Shown here: one piece after another, positions 33,738-45,498 of the stretch | Position numbering within the stretch: position 1 is the stretch's first letter | Layout of the letters: each line of letters starts with the position of its first letter | DNA from: Mycogone perniciosa | Lineage: Eukaryota; Ascomycota; Sordariomycetes; Hypocreales; Hypocreaceae | Assembly (NCBI GenBank): GCA_025331125.1 | Contig: JAOALB010000152.1 | Span: 1 to 64,000, forward strand | Length of the DNA stretch: 64,000 nucleotides | Reading direction: 5' to 3' | Notes under the pieces: model-generated | Told to the model about the DNA's origin: nothing | What the model saw: only the letters and a program-made list of their open reading frames with translations | Database searches by the model: none | Made by a program: the position numbers and the translations under genes

Positions 33738-34937
33738 CGAAGGAACATGAAATCTGGCGTGGAAGATGATGGTCTTGGTAGTTATGGAGGCTGACGAGAG
33801 GATTGGGACGGCGCGGCTATCGTTTTTTTCATGTTTTATTTTTTTTCTCAGTGTGTCGTTTTTTTACCCTCGCATAATTCTACACCGACAAGATGAATAC
33901 CTCCATCTCAAGCTTTTGTTCTCCTTTGTTTTCCTTGGACATACCCCGTTTTTCTTTCCACTTCCGACCTTCCCTATACTACGTCCTTTCTTTATTAGAT
34001 GCCATACCGTATACTGGCTTATTTGGTGGCGGCGGATTACGCTTTGGTAAAAAGACGAGATATTGAGGGTTTGTTGTGCTAGCCGCCTAGTTGCGAGTTA
34101 CGACAGGGAGGATGACTGAATGTCTTGGTCTGCCGGTCGTACGTGAAGGTTTTTAAGGCTACTTGGTTTCTGAATGGAATATCCCAGTGCGTTAGGAGTA
34201 TTGGATGGAGGAGGGAGGAGGGAAGAAATGCCCCGTAGTACGAAGTAGTAGTGTAATACCCATAAAACAAATAAATTCAGAAAATCACATATGCACTGCA
34301 GCATTGGAATCATGGTATGATATATACATATATGTATATATATATGATCTTTCTGGACTTGGTTGTCTCATGAACAGCAATGGAGGACTAATAGTACTAC
34401 ATAACACGCCAGTCCCCGGTAGCCCTGAATTCCACCATGAATGAAGACACACTGGCTCACTCAATCCCTACATGGTAATGGATACTGCTAATACTACTAT
34501 TTAATTTTGCGATAGTAGTAGCAGTATCCATCTTGTGGATATCTTCAATGGCCATCTCTGCAGAAACGTGCACTCTGGTGCAAAAATTTGCGGCAGAATA
34601 CGCTGTCAGCGACCCGTCCAACGCTCACACCGCCTACAGAGCCACCAATAAATGCGCTGCTTCAGCCACCCCTCGGTTTTACTTTTCCTTTCCACTCTCT
34701 GCCATTCAACGCTCGTACCTGATCTAGCCGCAAGCTTTCTCCTCAACGAAAAGGCTGGCAGCGGCAATGGACGGCTTTCCGGGGTGAACTCCACCCCCAC
34801 ACGTCCTAAGTCGGACATGGACATGTCTTTATCTTCTTCCCTCCTCTTCGCCCGCCTCCCCTGACGTCCTCTTGCATGATGGAGCTTCCAGAGCTGAGGC
34901 ACACGCTACCTGTACCTGCTGCTATCGATTGCCCAAC
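33738..34937. other. Intergenic, no gene recognised
   Basis: About 1.2 kb with an AT-dinucleotide tract at 34321-34346 and a TACGAAGTAG motif at about 34237. It contains the 3' UTR of the Bqt4-like gene and the promoter of the next gene. Confidence 0.5.
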
Positions 34938-36217
34938 ATGAGAGTCGTAGCTACGCGTCTGGGGAGTTTGGTGCAGAGGAGGGGGTTTGCGAGCACGCCG
35001 AGGCGGCTCGACAACTATGCCTTCATTGGTCTTGGCCAGATGGTAGGGTCTTCCGCTCCATTGATGCATAACCGGTCACGGGCTGACAGGTTGAACAGGG
35101 ATACCAGATGGCCAAGAATCTCCAGTCGAAGCTGAAGCCCTCCGACAAGGTGTCAATCTTTGACGTCAATCCCGAGACTATGAAAGGCCTCGAGACAGAA
35201 ATGAAGGCTGCATCATCGGGAGCTTCGGTCGAGCTTGCTGCGAGTGCGTTGGACGCCTCCAAGGATGCTGTAAGTCATTGCCCCAATAGTCAGCCACTCA
35301 CCCCCACCTCGATGTACATGATGAACAATATTGTTCTATCTATGATCTAAGTTGGGGCCGGAAGTCTAGACAGCTTCTGGCCCTTTTATGATTATTACAT
35401 TCTATAGCCAATCCTCTGAAACATCATACACACTTCACTTCTATCATTTGCGCCACTCAGGTTACGGCTGCGTTGCTAACATGGCTGGTAATAGGAAACT
35501 GTCATCTCCTGCCTACCCGAGCCACACCATGTGCGTGGTGTTTACGAGTCCATCTTGACCGACTCGCTCCCCAAGAAGGATCGCGTCTTCATCGATTGCT
35601 CCACCATCGACCCGTCAACGTCGCGACAGGTGGCCAAGTCCGTTGCTGATGCTGGACAAGGCACGTTTGTAGATGCGCCGATGTCGGGCGGTGTGGTTGG
35701 CGCTACAGCAGGCACTCTGACGTTCATGTTGGGCGCAGCGTCGAGCATTGTCCCTCGGATCGAGCCCACGCTGATGCTGATGGGCCGTAAAGTGTTGCAT
35801 TGCGGCGACCAGGGCGCTGGTCTGGCGGCGAAGTTGGCCAACAACTATCTGTTGGCGCTTAACAACATCGCCACTGCCGAAGCCATGAATCTTGGAATCC
35901 GATGCGGTCTGGACCCAAAGACGCTGGCGAATGTGCTGAATGTGAGCACGGGCAAATGCTGGCCCAGCGAAGTCAACAACCCCGTAAAGGGCGTTGTTGA
36001 GAACGCACCGGCTAGCCGTGACTATCGGGGCGGCTTTGGCATTGCGCTTATGAAGAAGGACTTTCGGTTGGCCATGCTGGCCGCTGAAGAGGCGGGAGCG
36101 CAATTGGCAATGTCTAAGCTGGGATATGATGTGTATGAGCAAGCATCAAAGCGGGAGGACTGTGAAGGACGAGACTTTTCGGTCGTGTATCGCTATCTGG
36201 GAGGCAAAGAGGAGTGA
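34938..36217 (+). CDS. 3-hydroxyisobutyrate dehydrogenase, mitochondrial, 332 aa
   Basis: Three exons: 34938-35042, 35099-35269 and 35495-36217, total 332 residues. The N-terminus MRVVATRLGSLVQRRGFAST is a typical mitochondrial presequence. The NAD-binding fold opens with FIGLGQMGYQMAKNL (GxGxxG, crossing the first intron). The substrate-binding block reads VDAPMSGGVVGATAGTLTFM, and AAKLANNYLLALNNIATAEA carries the catalytic lysine of the beta-hydroxyacid dehydrogenase family. The enzyme oxidises 3-hydroxyisobutyrate to methylmalonate semialdehyde in valine catabolism. The second intron is 225 nt. The C-terminus is slightly longer than bacterial MmsB, usual for fungi. Confidence 0.93.
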
Positions 36218-37637
36218 AGGGCGATGCGATGTCCTGTGATAAGGTCAAGCAGGCTTCCGGCCTGTCTCTCTGATGGTAGTACGCATAGATTATGACCAAT
36301 AAATAATCTTGATATCGAAGAGAGACCCCGATAGTACGGAATTTCCGATAAAGCACGCGGAGGGTCTGATAAATATAGGGTTGACTCCTTGGTAGGCTTT
36401 GGTGGACTGATATGTCGATCTAGTAATAGTTGCAGTGGTATGTATAATTAGATGACTAAGCATATACATCTTGGCGAGAATACTCCGTACGAAGTTTCTT
36501 TTAAGCATATCGTATTAAACCATTTTCATGATGCTCCGTCGTCTCGATGCATGGCGCTTGTAAGTCCGTCACACTGTGAGGGAGGCTGTGAGCCGGACAG
36601 GAACAATACCAAGTCCGCATACAGTCGTGGATGAATGAATTACGCCGGACCCGAACTGTTCGATATGAGTCAAGCCGAGTTTTCGGTAAGGCCGGGGGTT
36701 CTGCCATACGCGAGGCATCCCTCCATTCTTATTTTTGTTCTCCCTTCTTTCTATACGCGTATTGATCGGGAGAGCTGATCAATAGGGATAGGATCTCACC
36801 ACTCCGGATCCGTGGATTCATAGTCTTGCCGGGGTTGATATTATGAATTAATATCTGATACTCCGTCTGGTGGCGTTTTCCTTCGTCTTTTGCTTTATAC
36901 GCGTATTAATTATTAGGCTCTCCACTGAAGGATTGATTAGTACTACTTCGTACACACAGTGTGTTACTACTACTGTCATGAAATGAGAGAATAACCGAGA
37001 CAGGATGTTGAGGCTCGCGATATGACCAACTCACATACGAAGTACGAAGTACGACATATGGTTGATTGTCCAAAGGTGGGCGATACCATCTAGTTAATAG
37101 AGGCAGGGTTGTGTGAGGCTGATGATGACGGAAGCCTTGAACATGATTTCTGATTTGCAGCTCCGCCAACGAACCCACCCACACGGATCCTGAACATCCC
37201 GTTGTCCACTTACGAGTACGGAGACTACGTGTATACGCGTATGTGCATAGTTTCAGGCTTCGGGATGCCGGAGAGCTGACAATTCAACCAAGCGGACTTG
37301 ATGGGTCCCGGACTTTGTCCCCGTTTTGGTTTACTCTGTTTTTGCTGGTTTTGGAGACGTTGGGTTTCTCTTGCTCGTATCTGCAATGGTACTTAGTATT
37401 CGTTCGTCCTGTTTACTGCTCCTTCGCAATCCGCCTGGTTCTCTCCTTTTCTTTTCTCACTGTTATTGTTGTTGTTGTTGTTGTTGTTGTTGTCTCGTGG
37501 AACTGGGATAGTTCTGAGCGAGTTGCGATACCGAAAACTCTCGAAATACGAGCGTGAAGATCGAAAAGACGAAACCGTCAACTAGCTAGCATCTGACTTC
37601 CCCCGAGACATTGTGGCGGCAGCCAGCCAGAATCACC
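36218..37637. other. Intergenic rich in palindromic motifs; (GTT)n microsatellite
   Basis: Five or more TACTCCGTAC / TACGAAGTAC-type sites cluster here (36481, 36859, 36941, 37036, 37206). Three TATACGCGTAT-like sites lie near 36753, 36897 and 37231. A (GTT)n microsatellite is at about 37466-37492. No coding gene supported. Confidence 0.5.
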
Positions 37638-38804
37638 ATGTCTGGCACAAACACCACCACCCCTCCTCATAGGAATTTCTTCGACTGCAAAGAAGTCACG
37701 GCCTTCTGCCCCGTCGAGGCCACAGTCCTGGGCTACTACCCGAACCTCGGATCAGGCATCTTCTTCACCGTAGCATTTGGCATTTGCGCCATTGCCTCGA
37801 TTTTCCTGGCTGTGTGGAAGAGAACGTGGTCGTATGGCGCTGGTCTCTGTATTGGGTTGATACTCGAAACAGCTGGTATGATTCCCACAAGAACCCGTAT
37901 CTACATGTCCTCAACACAACACGAGACAGACGAGCAAGTCTATAAATACACACACACACATACACACACATATATATATATACTGATACGTCAAGCGTAG
38001 GCTACATCGGCCGTATCCTCATGAACCACAACCCCTGGGACCAAAACGCCTTCCAGCTGCAAATCGTCTGCATCATCCTCGCCCCAACCTTCATCTGCAT
38101 CTCCATCTACCTTACCCTCAAGCACATCGCCCTCGCACTCAACCCCTCCGTCTCACGCATACGCCCCAGGTGGTACCCCGTCATCTTCCTGCCCGCCGAC
38201 CTGAGCTGCCTCATCGTGCAAGCCATCGGCGGAGGCATCGCCGCCGCAGCGGGTCGCACGAACCCGAACCCGAAGCTGCAGCAGGGCGGTAACCGCGCCA
38301 TCATCGCCGGCGTGGCGCTGCAGGTCGTGGTGTTGCTGGTGTTTGGCGTCTTGAGCGTGGACTACTATGTCAGGATCAGGAAGTACATGTCCTCGAGGGA
38401 GGCCCAGGGCACCGAGGCGTTGAAGCTGTGGAATGATACCAAGTTCAGACGTTTCGGGTATGCTGTCTCTGGTGCGTTTGTTGCCATCTCGATCCGATGC
38501 ATCTACCGGTAAGCATCTATTCACACATCCCCATGCAAGTCTGCCGGACCTTATTCTGACCCTGTTTACCAGAATCGCTGAAATGGCTGGCGGCTGGGGC
38601 AACCATATCATGCAAGACCAGACCAGCTTCCTCGTCCTGGACAGTTCTCTGGTGCTCGTGGCTACATACCTGCTCACCTTCTACCACCCTGGTCTTCTCT
38701 TCCCCCAGATGCGCAACGGCCAGGGGAAGAAGAGCGCTGGCAACAACGCGAATGAGGAGAGCAAGGAGGAAGCCGGCTCATCGAGCGAAGGTGCAAAGGT
38801 TTAG
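37638..38804 (+). CDS. RTA1-family seven-transmembrane protein, 325 aa
   Basis: Three exons: 37638-37875, 38001-38508 and 38573-38804, total 325 residues. The extracellular N-terminus has NTTT and two Cys, then seven hydrophobic helices. Family-typical pieces are YYPNLGSGIFFTVAFG, AGYIGRILMNHNPW (across intron 1), LALNPSVSRIRPRW, ADLSCLIVQAIGGGI, RCIYRIAEMAGGWGN (across intron 2) and DSSLVLVATYLLTFYHPG. Members (Rta1, Rsb1, Rtm1) sit in the plasma membrane or ER and affect resistance to toxic lipids or sphingoid bases. The hydrophilic C-tail is Lys/Glu/Ser-rich. The 125-nt first intron contains (CA)n and (TA)n tracts, probably the reason for its length. Confidence 0.92.
37950..37982. repeat. 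(CA)n/(TA)n microsatellite in an intron
   Basis: ACACACACACATACACACAC followed by a TATATA run inside intron 1 of the RTA1-like gene. Confidence 0.8.
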
Positions 38805-39084
38805 AGTGAGGCTCAATCTGACAGTTCTCCTTTATTGGGAAGAAGAACGGTTAAGAGAAGGGAGGGGATGAGTGCTATTTATTACGTCCTTGCATCTTGG
38901 CTTTATAGATTGGCGTTGGGGAAAGGGGTTCATTAGATATCAATATCAGGAGTTGTTTTTGGCAAGAAATGCTATTGATTCCGTTAGTGCTGGTATCACC
39001 AGGAATAGTTCTAGTATAGAGTATCGAAAGGCAGTATACACGGTCTGTTAGGCCTTATCGTATCATATCGTCGTCTAATTGGGA

Positions 39085-41543
39085 TCATGACTTGACCAAT
39101 CTATCAGTCTCACCGTCATCGTCACTCTCTTCTTTCTCTTCCTCATCGTCCTCTTCCTCATCTTCCTCTCCCTCCTCGTCAGTTTCCTCTTCTTCTGACT
39201 CTTCTTCGCTTTCCTCGCTTTCCTCCCCCTCCTCTTCAGCTAGCCAGTCATCCAGGGTCTTCGTGCCAACACCTTCGCCAAGGCCATTAGTCTTGATTGG
39301 CGCAGCTCGGGCAGCATCATCAAGCCTCTCACTGGCGGTCACGGCACTTCTCTCACTGGTATCATAACGAGAAGCATTGATATCTCGATCTGGTTCGCGC
39401 AGTCGAGGGTCTGGTTCCTTGCCTGGCTCAACCCAGTCGGGGAGAGTTTCATATCCTCTCAGACCGTGGACACCACCTCCTCCAGCCAAGACTAATGTTG
39501 ACGAGCCGAGCAAGAATCCCTTTCTCGACTCTGAGGGACTCGGGGCCTGGGGAGTCGGTTTCGGGGCAAGAAGCATCAATGTGGCTAGTTGAGGCACTGC
39601 AAGCAAGGCGCGGTACATCCGTGCTCGATCTCGCAGGTCATACGAAGCATCGTATCTGACGAGAAGCAGGACATAATCCCAGAGTCGCTCTATGGGATGC
39701 TTCTCGTCCTCATGTGGAGGATCATCGCTTTCTGTCCTCTCCTTTTCTTCCTCGCTCGTCCGATTTATATGATGAAGATAGACTTTAGCAGCAAGGAGTA
39801 AGATTTGCCGCTTTGCTGCCTCGGATTCGCTCGCAAAGTCCTTGAGGAGAATTCGCAGAACGTCTGGAGCAATGTTGTCTTCTCCATTTAAGCCCGAGAA
39901 CTCGCCAACCAGCCAAATAATGGTTGCCCTAGCCTGAGCATCTGTTGCCGAGTCAAGGTTCTTGGCCAATCGCACCACGGTTCCCACGTGTCCTTCCACA
40001 TCCTGCTGGATCAGATGTCTAATGACAGTTAGAGACTCTGCCGCCAAGGTCCCGTCCAAGCTGGTGATTTGACCCAAGAGCAGTTTCAGGCATCTTGGGG
40101 CCGTGGTGACATCGGATTGCGCGCAGCGCCCAATGGCCCGTACTGCTTCTCGGACAAGTGCTTTATTGGAGCCTTGCGAGAAATGCTCTAGTTCCTTTAG
40201 AATGAGACTCTTGATATGAATGGGGCTGTGAGGGAAGATGATGGCCAGGACCTCAAGCTTCAGCTCCCACACAGGCGCAGTATCAGTCGCCCGGACCAAG
40301 AAGTGGCTCGCATATTTGACAAAGTCAAGTGGGCGCATCAAACACACAGAAACGATGTTGTACAACGCAACTTGCTGTATGTCTTGAGCTCCGCGCATAA
40401 GCGCCACCAGTGGCCCTATGGCATGCTTGACGTATTCTGGGGTTCCAACATCGACATAGCATCTTGTAACCGCAACGACAACTCCTGAATTCCGACTTTG
40501 CAGCAAAGGCTTGATGGCGTTCAATAGCAGGGCCAAATCCGAGTCTAATGATGTCGTATGACTTTGCTTGACTCCGGTTGATTCCCCGTAAAAGTCGTCG
40601 ATACTGCTTGGTGCATGGGACTGAGTCCGGGGAATATCGGTGCTTTGAGCCCGCCGGGGGAAGCACCTTCGTGCATAGTAGGTCATCAGTCTCAGCATAG
40701 ACAGCTGGCTCCACTCATCCATATCGACAATCTTCTTGATCAAGCCGCGGTAATGTTTGTGTATTAGATCTATCCTCTCGGGGCAGATCTCCATGTAAGA
40801 GGACACTGCTGCACCAGCAACGTAGTACTGCTTGTCGCCCAGGAGCGTTGCCAGATATTCGATCAGCTGAGGGGATTGGCTTGGGTCCAGCCGGTAGCAT
40901 TTCGGGATGGCTAGGGCGGCGGCCTTGCGAACCAAAGGACTCATATCTGCAACACCCTTCTTGATTGCCAAAGAGACGATCTGGCTGATAACTGGAACTC
41001 GTATTCCAGACATGGTCTTGAGGGCCAGCGCTCGCACCTGTGGGTTCGGATCGGAGAGGGACTTCTGTATGGTGTTGATGGAGAGGAGGGCGAGGTCGGG
41101 TTCCTGTTCGGCATGGTGGATGAGGTAGATGTAGACAAGTTTCTTGATCTCAAGGTTCGGTGAGGCCACATTCTTGACGACAGAGGAGAAGAATGGCAGT
41201 GTCTTGTGGTTACGGTACATCATCTGCGAAGGACACGATTAGCGGAGAGAGCTCGGCATACGTGCAGGGGACACAGGCACAACCAACCCCGATGACCCGT
41301 CGCAGACCCTCCAGGACTTCTCTTTCATTGCGGCTATCCAGGAGTTTGCGCATCTGGTTTCGGTCCAGGAGCCTGGCGCTTGGGCGTGCATTGCGCGTAG
41401 CTTGGGCGGCATCGAGGGTGAGCTCTCTCGCTGAACAGGACAGAAGCTCGTCAGCTCAAGCAACCAACAGGTAAGCAACATGAGGGCCTGGGCCGTTTCT
41501 TACCAGCCTCCAGAAGGCCCGAGATCCTCGATATGGATTCCAT
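39085..41543 (-). CDS. apl6: AP-3 adaptor complex beta subunit, 773 aa
   Basis: Three exons: 41543-41504, 41430-41288 and 41223-39085, total 773 residues. The protein starts MESISRISGLLEAARELTLD and runs through an adaptin N-terminal solenoid: RKLLDSRNEREVLEGLRRVI, IGMMYRNHKTLPFFSSVVKN, EIKKLVYIYLIHHAEQEPDL, LSDPNPQVRALALKTMSGIR, SPLVRKAAALAIPKCYRLDP. A Ser/Glu/Asp-rich acidic hinge closes the protein (about 725-770), characteristic of AP-3 beta; no ear domain follows, as in many fungi. AP-3 sorts cargo from Golgi to vacuole. The intron after RRVIG uses a weak GTTGGT donor, chosen because it keeps the conserved RVI(S/G)MMYR continuity. Confidence 0.93.
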
Positions 41544-41850
41544 CACCAGGGGCCAAGGCGAGATGCCTCTACAGCTCTCAAGTGAAGCTGTCTGAGGTTC
41601 TTTGGCGGTCGCGTGGGGGAAGATGATGGAGGGAGGAATGACGTGCGCAATTGGTGGTGGCAGCCCACCAAAGGCACTGTACTGGGTTTAGTGCATGTGC
41701 TCACCAACACCATCGGTCAGTTGTAAACGATTAATTTGATGCTCATCTCGATCTGAAAAATCAACTTCAAATACGACACACCATGGAATGATATACTATA
41801 TTTCATGCTTCTGGGGCTATACTAGGCAGCATCTCGCATCCATCTAAATC
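41544..41850. promoter_or_regulatory. Short divergent promoter region
   Basis: 307 bp shared by AP-3 beta (minus) and the orphan 239-aa gene (plus). No specific motif recognised. Confidence 0.5.
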
Positions 41851-42570
41851 ATGTCGTCCTCAAGACCCATCGTTCTCGCACCCGCCACTCCTTCTGAGCT
41901 TCTCTCATACATCATCTCATATCAACGATATCCCACCACAATCCTCATCGGATGGCCCAAACAAACATTCATCGGCGCTCTCGTCGAAGATGTCAAACAA
42001 CAACTCTCTCTCCATCCGATGACTCATCCAGACAATGACGATAAAGCACCGCTTCCGCCAACTCATCCTCTACAACACGCCTCACTCCTCCAAATCGCCG
42101 TCTCTCGCCACATCCGCCTCGCCTTCATCCCAACCGTCACACACCTCCGTGCCTATCTCTCTGTCTTCTCCTCTATAGATTCTAAAATACCGCCGCCACC
42201 AAACTATATGCCCTCCTCACCAACACTGATATCCACAACAAACACCAAGAGTAGAGCTCCAGCGCCTCTGCTCCTCGTCTACGGCTTCCTCGAACTTCAC
42301 CGCGACGGAAGCGAGTGGTCCGCCCAAGGCATTGGCGTCACAGCCGCGGGCTTCATCGAAGCCGCTGCGAGAAACTCCTTCAGGGCTGCCATTGTGGAAC
42401 CTAGAGGGGCACTGGGCTATGATGTCTTGGATGAGTTTCTCGATGAGAATGTCCCGCTCCTAAGCGGTAGCTCTATGAGAGATGATGGGAGTTGGAGCGG
42501 GCGAGCCGTCTCGATTAGAAGAGTGTTGAATCGCTGGTTTGAGTTTGAGGCTCGGGATGAAGCATCATGA
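41851..42570 (+). CDS. Conserved-looking orphan protein, single exon, 239 aa
   Basis: An intronless frame from ATG 41851 to TGA. I do not recognise the family. The secondary-structure pattern has a buried strand (TTILIGWP), a helix (FIGALVEDVKQQLSLH), a helix ending in HIRLAFIPTVTHLRAYLSVF, a Pro-rich loop, and a second buried strand (PLLLVYGFLELHRD) followed by SEWSAQGIGVTAAGFIEAA. That resembles an alpha/beta fold such as a degenerate RecA-like ATPase without a Walker A loop, but this is speculation. Its tight spacing with AP-3 beta upstream and Nuf2 downstream, and codon use like its neighbours, argue that it is a real gene. Confidence 0.7.
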   Translation: MSSSRPIVLAPATPSELLSYIISYQRYPTTILIGWPKQTFIGALVEDVKQQLSLHPMTHPDNDDKAPLPPTHPLQHASLLQIAVSRHIRLAFIPTVTHLRAYLSVFSSIDSKIPPPPNYMPSSPTLISTTNTKSRAPAPLLLVYGFLELHRDGSEWSAQGIGVTAAGFIEAAARNSFRAAIVEPRGALGYDVLDEFLDENVPLLSGSSMRDDGSWSGRAVSIRRVLNRWFEFEARDEAS

Positions 42571-42806
42571 TATAGCTCAATCAAGGAAACAGGGCGATAA
42601 TGCAATGGCGTGTCTTCCTGCCATCACGGTTCATTACTCCAAAACCATAACAGCGATTTGATATCAAACAGAGATCTTAAGAGCCTCCCAACCTCAACGC
42701 CAAACCCCTGGTATCTCTGTCCTCATTTCCCTCATCCCTTCATAGCTGGACATTAACACATAAAACATAAACACAAAACACAAAACACCACACCTGACTA
42801 ACAGGT

Positions 42807-44263
42807 CTATCCAATCGTTTGCTCCATCTCCGTGATGTACAGCTTAATATGAGACTCCATCTTCAGATACTCATCATGAGCTGCATGAACCTCGTTCTCA
42901 ATATTCTCCTTGAGATCAAGCATCTGTCCGCAGTTAGCATCCCACATCAAACTCAACAAAGAAAAAAAGAAGAAAAAAATACTCGACATACCTTCTTCTC
43001 TGTCTGCTCAATCCTCACCCTCCGAATCTCCATCTCCTTGCCCTTGTCCGTGTGCTCCTCAGTGAGCTTCTTATGGATGGCACGTAACTCATGCATTTTG
43101 TCCTTGGCATCCTGCGCCTTCTGGTTACTCTGCTCACGAAGCCTCTCCGTTCGCTCGGTCCATTTGGATAGCTGTCTCTTGAGCATCGCCTCTGCCCTTT
43201 CCACCTCACGGGCATTGTTCCCCCTTTCTGACAATGCCTCACGCTGCTTGGTGTTTTTGGCCATTTCTTCGTCCTCTTTTGCGAGCTCCATGGAGATTTC
43301 GTCCAGAATTTTGATGCATGACGCCACGTCTGATGATACCACACCAAATGAGTCAGCCGAAGTCTGTAGGGCTCGTGCTCGTCGGTCCAGTGCGTCGATA
43401 TGTGCCTTGTCGTTGTTCAGGATTTCGCGCAGTTCCGTCAAGTTGTCTTGTAAAGCTGAAGGGCTTTGAAGCACATATGGTCGCAATTTGGCGCTCTCTT
43501 GCTTCAACGTAATTTTCTCTTGAGTCTTTTGCTCCAGCACAGCCGTCAACTCGCCCTTCTTCTGTTTCGCCTCCTCCAGACGCTCTGCGACTTTCTCCTG
43601 ATTCCGTCGAAGCTCCAATAGGCGTTTCTTCAAATTCTCATTCCTCATAGTCTTCTCCCGCACTTGAGATTCCATAGCCCGACGATTGTGCTTCATATCC
43701 TCCAGTCTCCCTTCATTCTCCTGGTTCTCCCCATAAAGTGTCTCTATCCTGTTCTTGGTCGACTCGGTCTTGTTGTAGTGGTCATCAATAACACTCGTCT
43801 GCGACTCCCGGAACCGCACAAAGTTGATCAGATAGCTAAAGATCTTCACCAGTCGGTCGTACGTCGGCTTATACAAATCGTTGAAACCAAAGTCGTATAC
43901 GCCACATTCGACCAACAACCTGCGAAGGGAGACATAGAAGCCCATCAGGTTGCGGGTATCAGGCGGTATCACATCCGAAAACTCGCCGCAAACATCATCT
44001 GCGGCAGCGCGCATCGCCGGCTCAACAGTCTCCCGTGTCGCATTGAGCAGCAGTTCGGCGAACCATTCGAAAATTTGTTGGACATGCGCAGGATTGGGCT
44101 TTTGTAGGTCTGCGACGGTGAAGTTGATGCCGATGTCTGTGATGCACCCCACGATTTCGCGGTCGGGGAGGCGCATGAACGCGTCGGCTTCATCGTCCTT
44201 TTTTCGTGATCGGGTCTGTTGCTGAGCGGTTGGGATAATGCTCATTCTCGGATTGTAAGCCAT
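42807..44263 (-). CDS. nuf2: Kinetochore protein Nuf2 (Ndc80 complex), 462 aa
   Basis: Two exons: 44263-42992 and 42923-42807, total 462 residues. The N-terminal calponin-homology-like domain (about 25-165) contains FMRLPDREIVGCITDIGINF, HVQQIFEWFAELLLN and RRLLVECGVYDFGFNDLYKP, the Nuf2 signature. The rest is almost continuous coiled coil (from about 175), rich in Glu, Lys and Arg, which pairs with Ndc80. The short second exon completes the coiled coil (DLKENIENEVHAAHDEYLKM). The protein binds microtubules and links them to the inner kinetochore during mitosis. The intron has a pyrimidine/A-rich start and a GCTAAC branch point. Confidence 0.94.
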
Positions 44264-44899
44264 TTTGAGGAGGATATTGTGCGCAGGGGGCGCGATTGAG
44301 TCTGATCTGGTGGGCTTGCGACGAGTTGCGATGTTCCCTTGTCATGTGGATTTGATAAACAAGTTGGGCGCGTTGCTGGAGAAACACCGCCTAAGCCAGA
44401 TTTCGCATCACGTGACCAGTATTGAACTGCTTTTTGAATGATCACAGGATACATCCATGGGCGTTTAATTGATTCGTGAAGCTCATCGATATAACTTCTT
44501 TTGTTATTTTATAGCATTCTTCTAAATTAAAAATCTTGGCGTGTTGCAGTCGCTGATTTGACCGTTTCTCTCATAGTCTGGAACAACATTCTGCAACCAC
44601 CTGCAACAATATCAACTTAAAGACAGGTCAGTGGTCAGTAGAACAATGAAAAGTTACGAAAATTGACCAAAATATAGGATACACTAAGAAGATGCTATGT
44701 TTCTTGTATTCGGGTTATTTTTTGGAACATGTGTTCATAATCGAGCTATCCTAGGTTGTCTACCGCAACTCTTCATCATTAACATCTTGCTTCCATACAT
44801 TCAAGCACTTGAGCATGTTGTGATTCCGAATCTCATAAGCACATCAGCTTCATTTCATATATGAACCATACTTACTCTTCCACCTCTACCTCTCAAGGC
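44264..44899. other. Intergenic, no gene recognised
   Basis: Nuf2 promoter side plus the 3' flank of the thioredoxin gene. A CATCACGTGAC site near 44406 is the only motif noted. Confidence 0.5.
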
Positions 44900-45498
44900 T
44901 TAAACATTCATCCGCCTCAGAGCCTGCAACAACATAGGTGGATTGGCTCCAACCATCTGATCAACCATCTCTCCCCCCTTGAAGAAAAAGAAAGTCGGCA
45001 TTGCGCGCACACCCAGCTCCTGGGTCAGCTCCGGCACCTCATCCACATCGAACTTGACGAAGTGGACTTGGTCCTTGAATTCCTCCTCATTCGAGTGCCT
45101 GCCCACATGTACATTAGCAACGTGCCCTTCCCCTACCCCATAAAAGAAAAGAAAAGCACCTTTGAAGAGAAAGCCGATGTGAAATGGACAAGGAGAATGT
45201 GAGAGGACATACTTTTCTAGAATAGGCGCAATGACTTTGCATGGCCCGCACCAAGCTGCGAAGCAATCCACCAGGACTTTGTCCTGTGTCTTAAGAACCT
45301 CCCTAAACTCTCCAACCCTAAAAAGAAAATTCAGTCTCAGTATCAACAAATCATCCGAATCAGCGGATAGGCGGGCAAGTCTCACGTCTTGATATTATGC
45401 ACAGCCAGAGAAGCACGTGTCGAGTGGAACAGACGATTCGACGCGACGCCCTGGCGGGCCAGTGACGACGCAGGTCTGAAGAAGCGCATGGGAAACAT
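44900..45498 (-). CDS. Thioredoxin, probably mitochondrial, 138 aa
   Basis: Three exons: 45498-45386, 45317-45213 and 45098-44900, total 138 residues. The N-terminus MFPMRFFRPASSLARQGVAS followed by NRLFHSTRAS is rich in Arg and Ser without acids, a good mitochondrial presequence. The redox site is WCGPC in LVDCFAAWCGPCKVIAPILE, and VRAMPTFFFFKGGEMVDQMV contains the cis-proline and the substrate-binding loop. It would reduce disulfides of mitochondrial proteins such as peroxiredoxin, as yeast Trx3 does. The last exon carries the central strand FVKFDVDEVPEL. The start was chosen at the first ATG; a second Met four codons on is also possible. Confidence 0.92.

Noticed and set aside
39092..39367. 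Poly-Ser plus-strand frame
   Set aside because: It is the antisense of the acidic Glu/Asp hinge of AP-3 beta.
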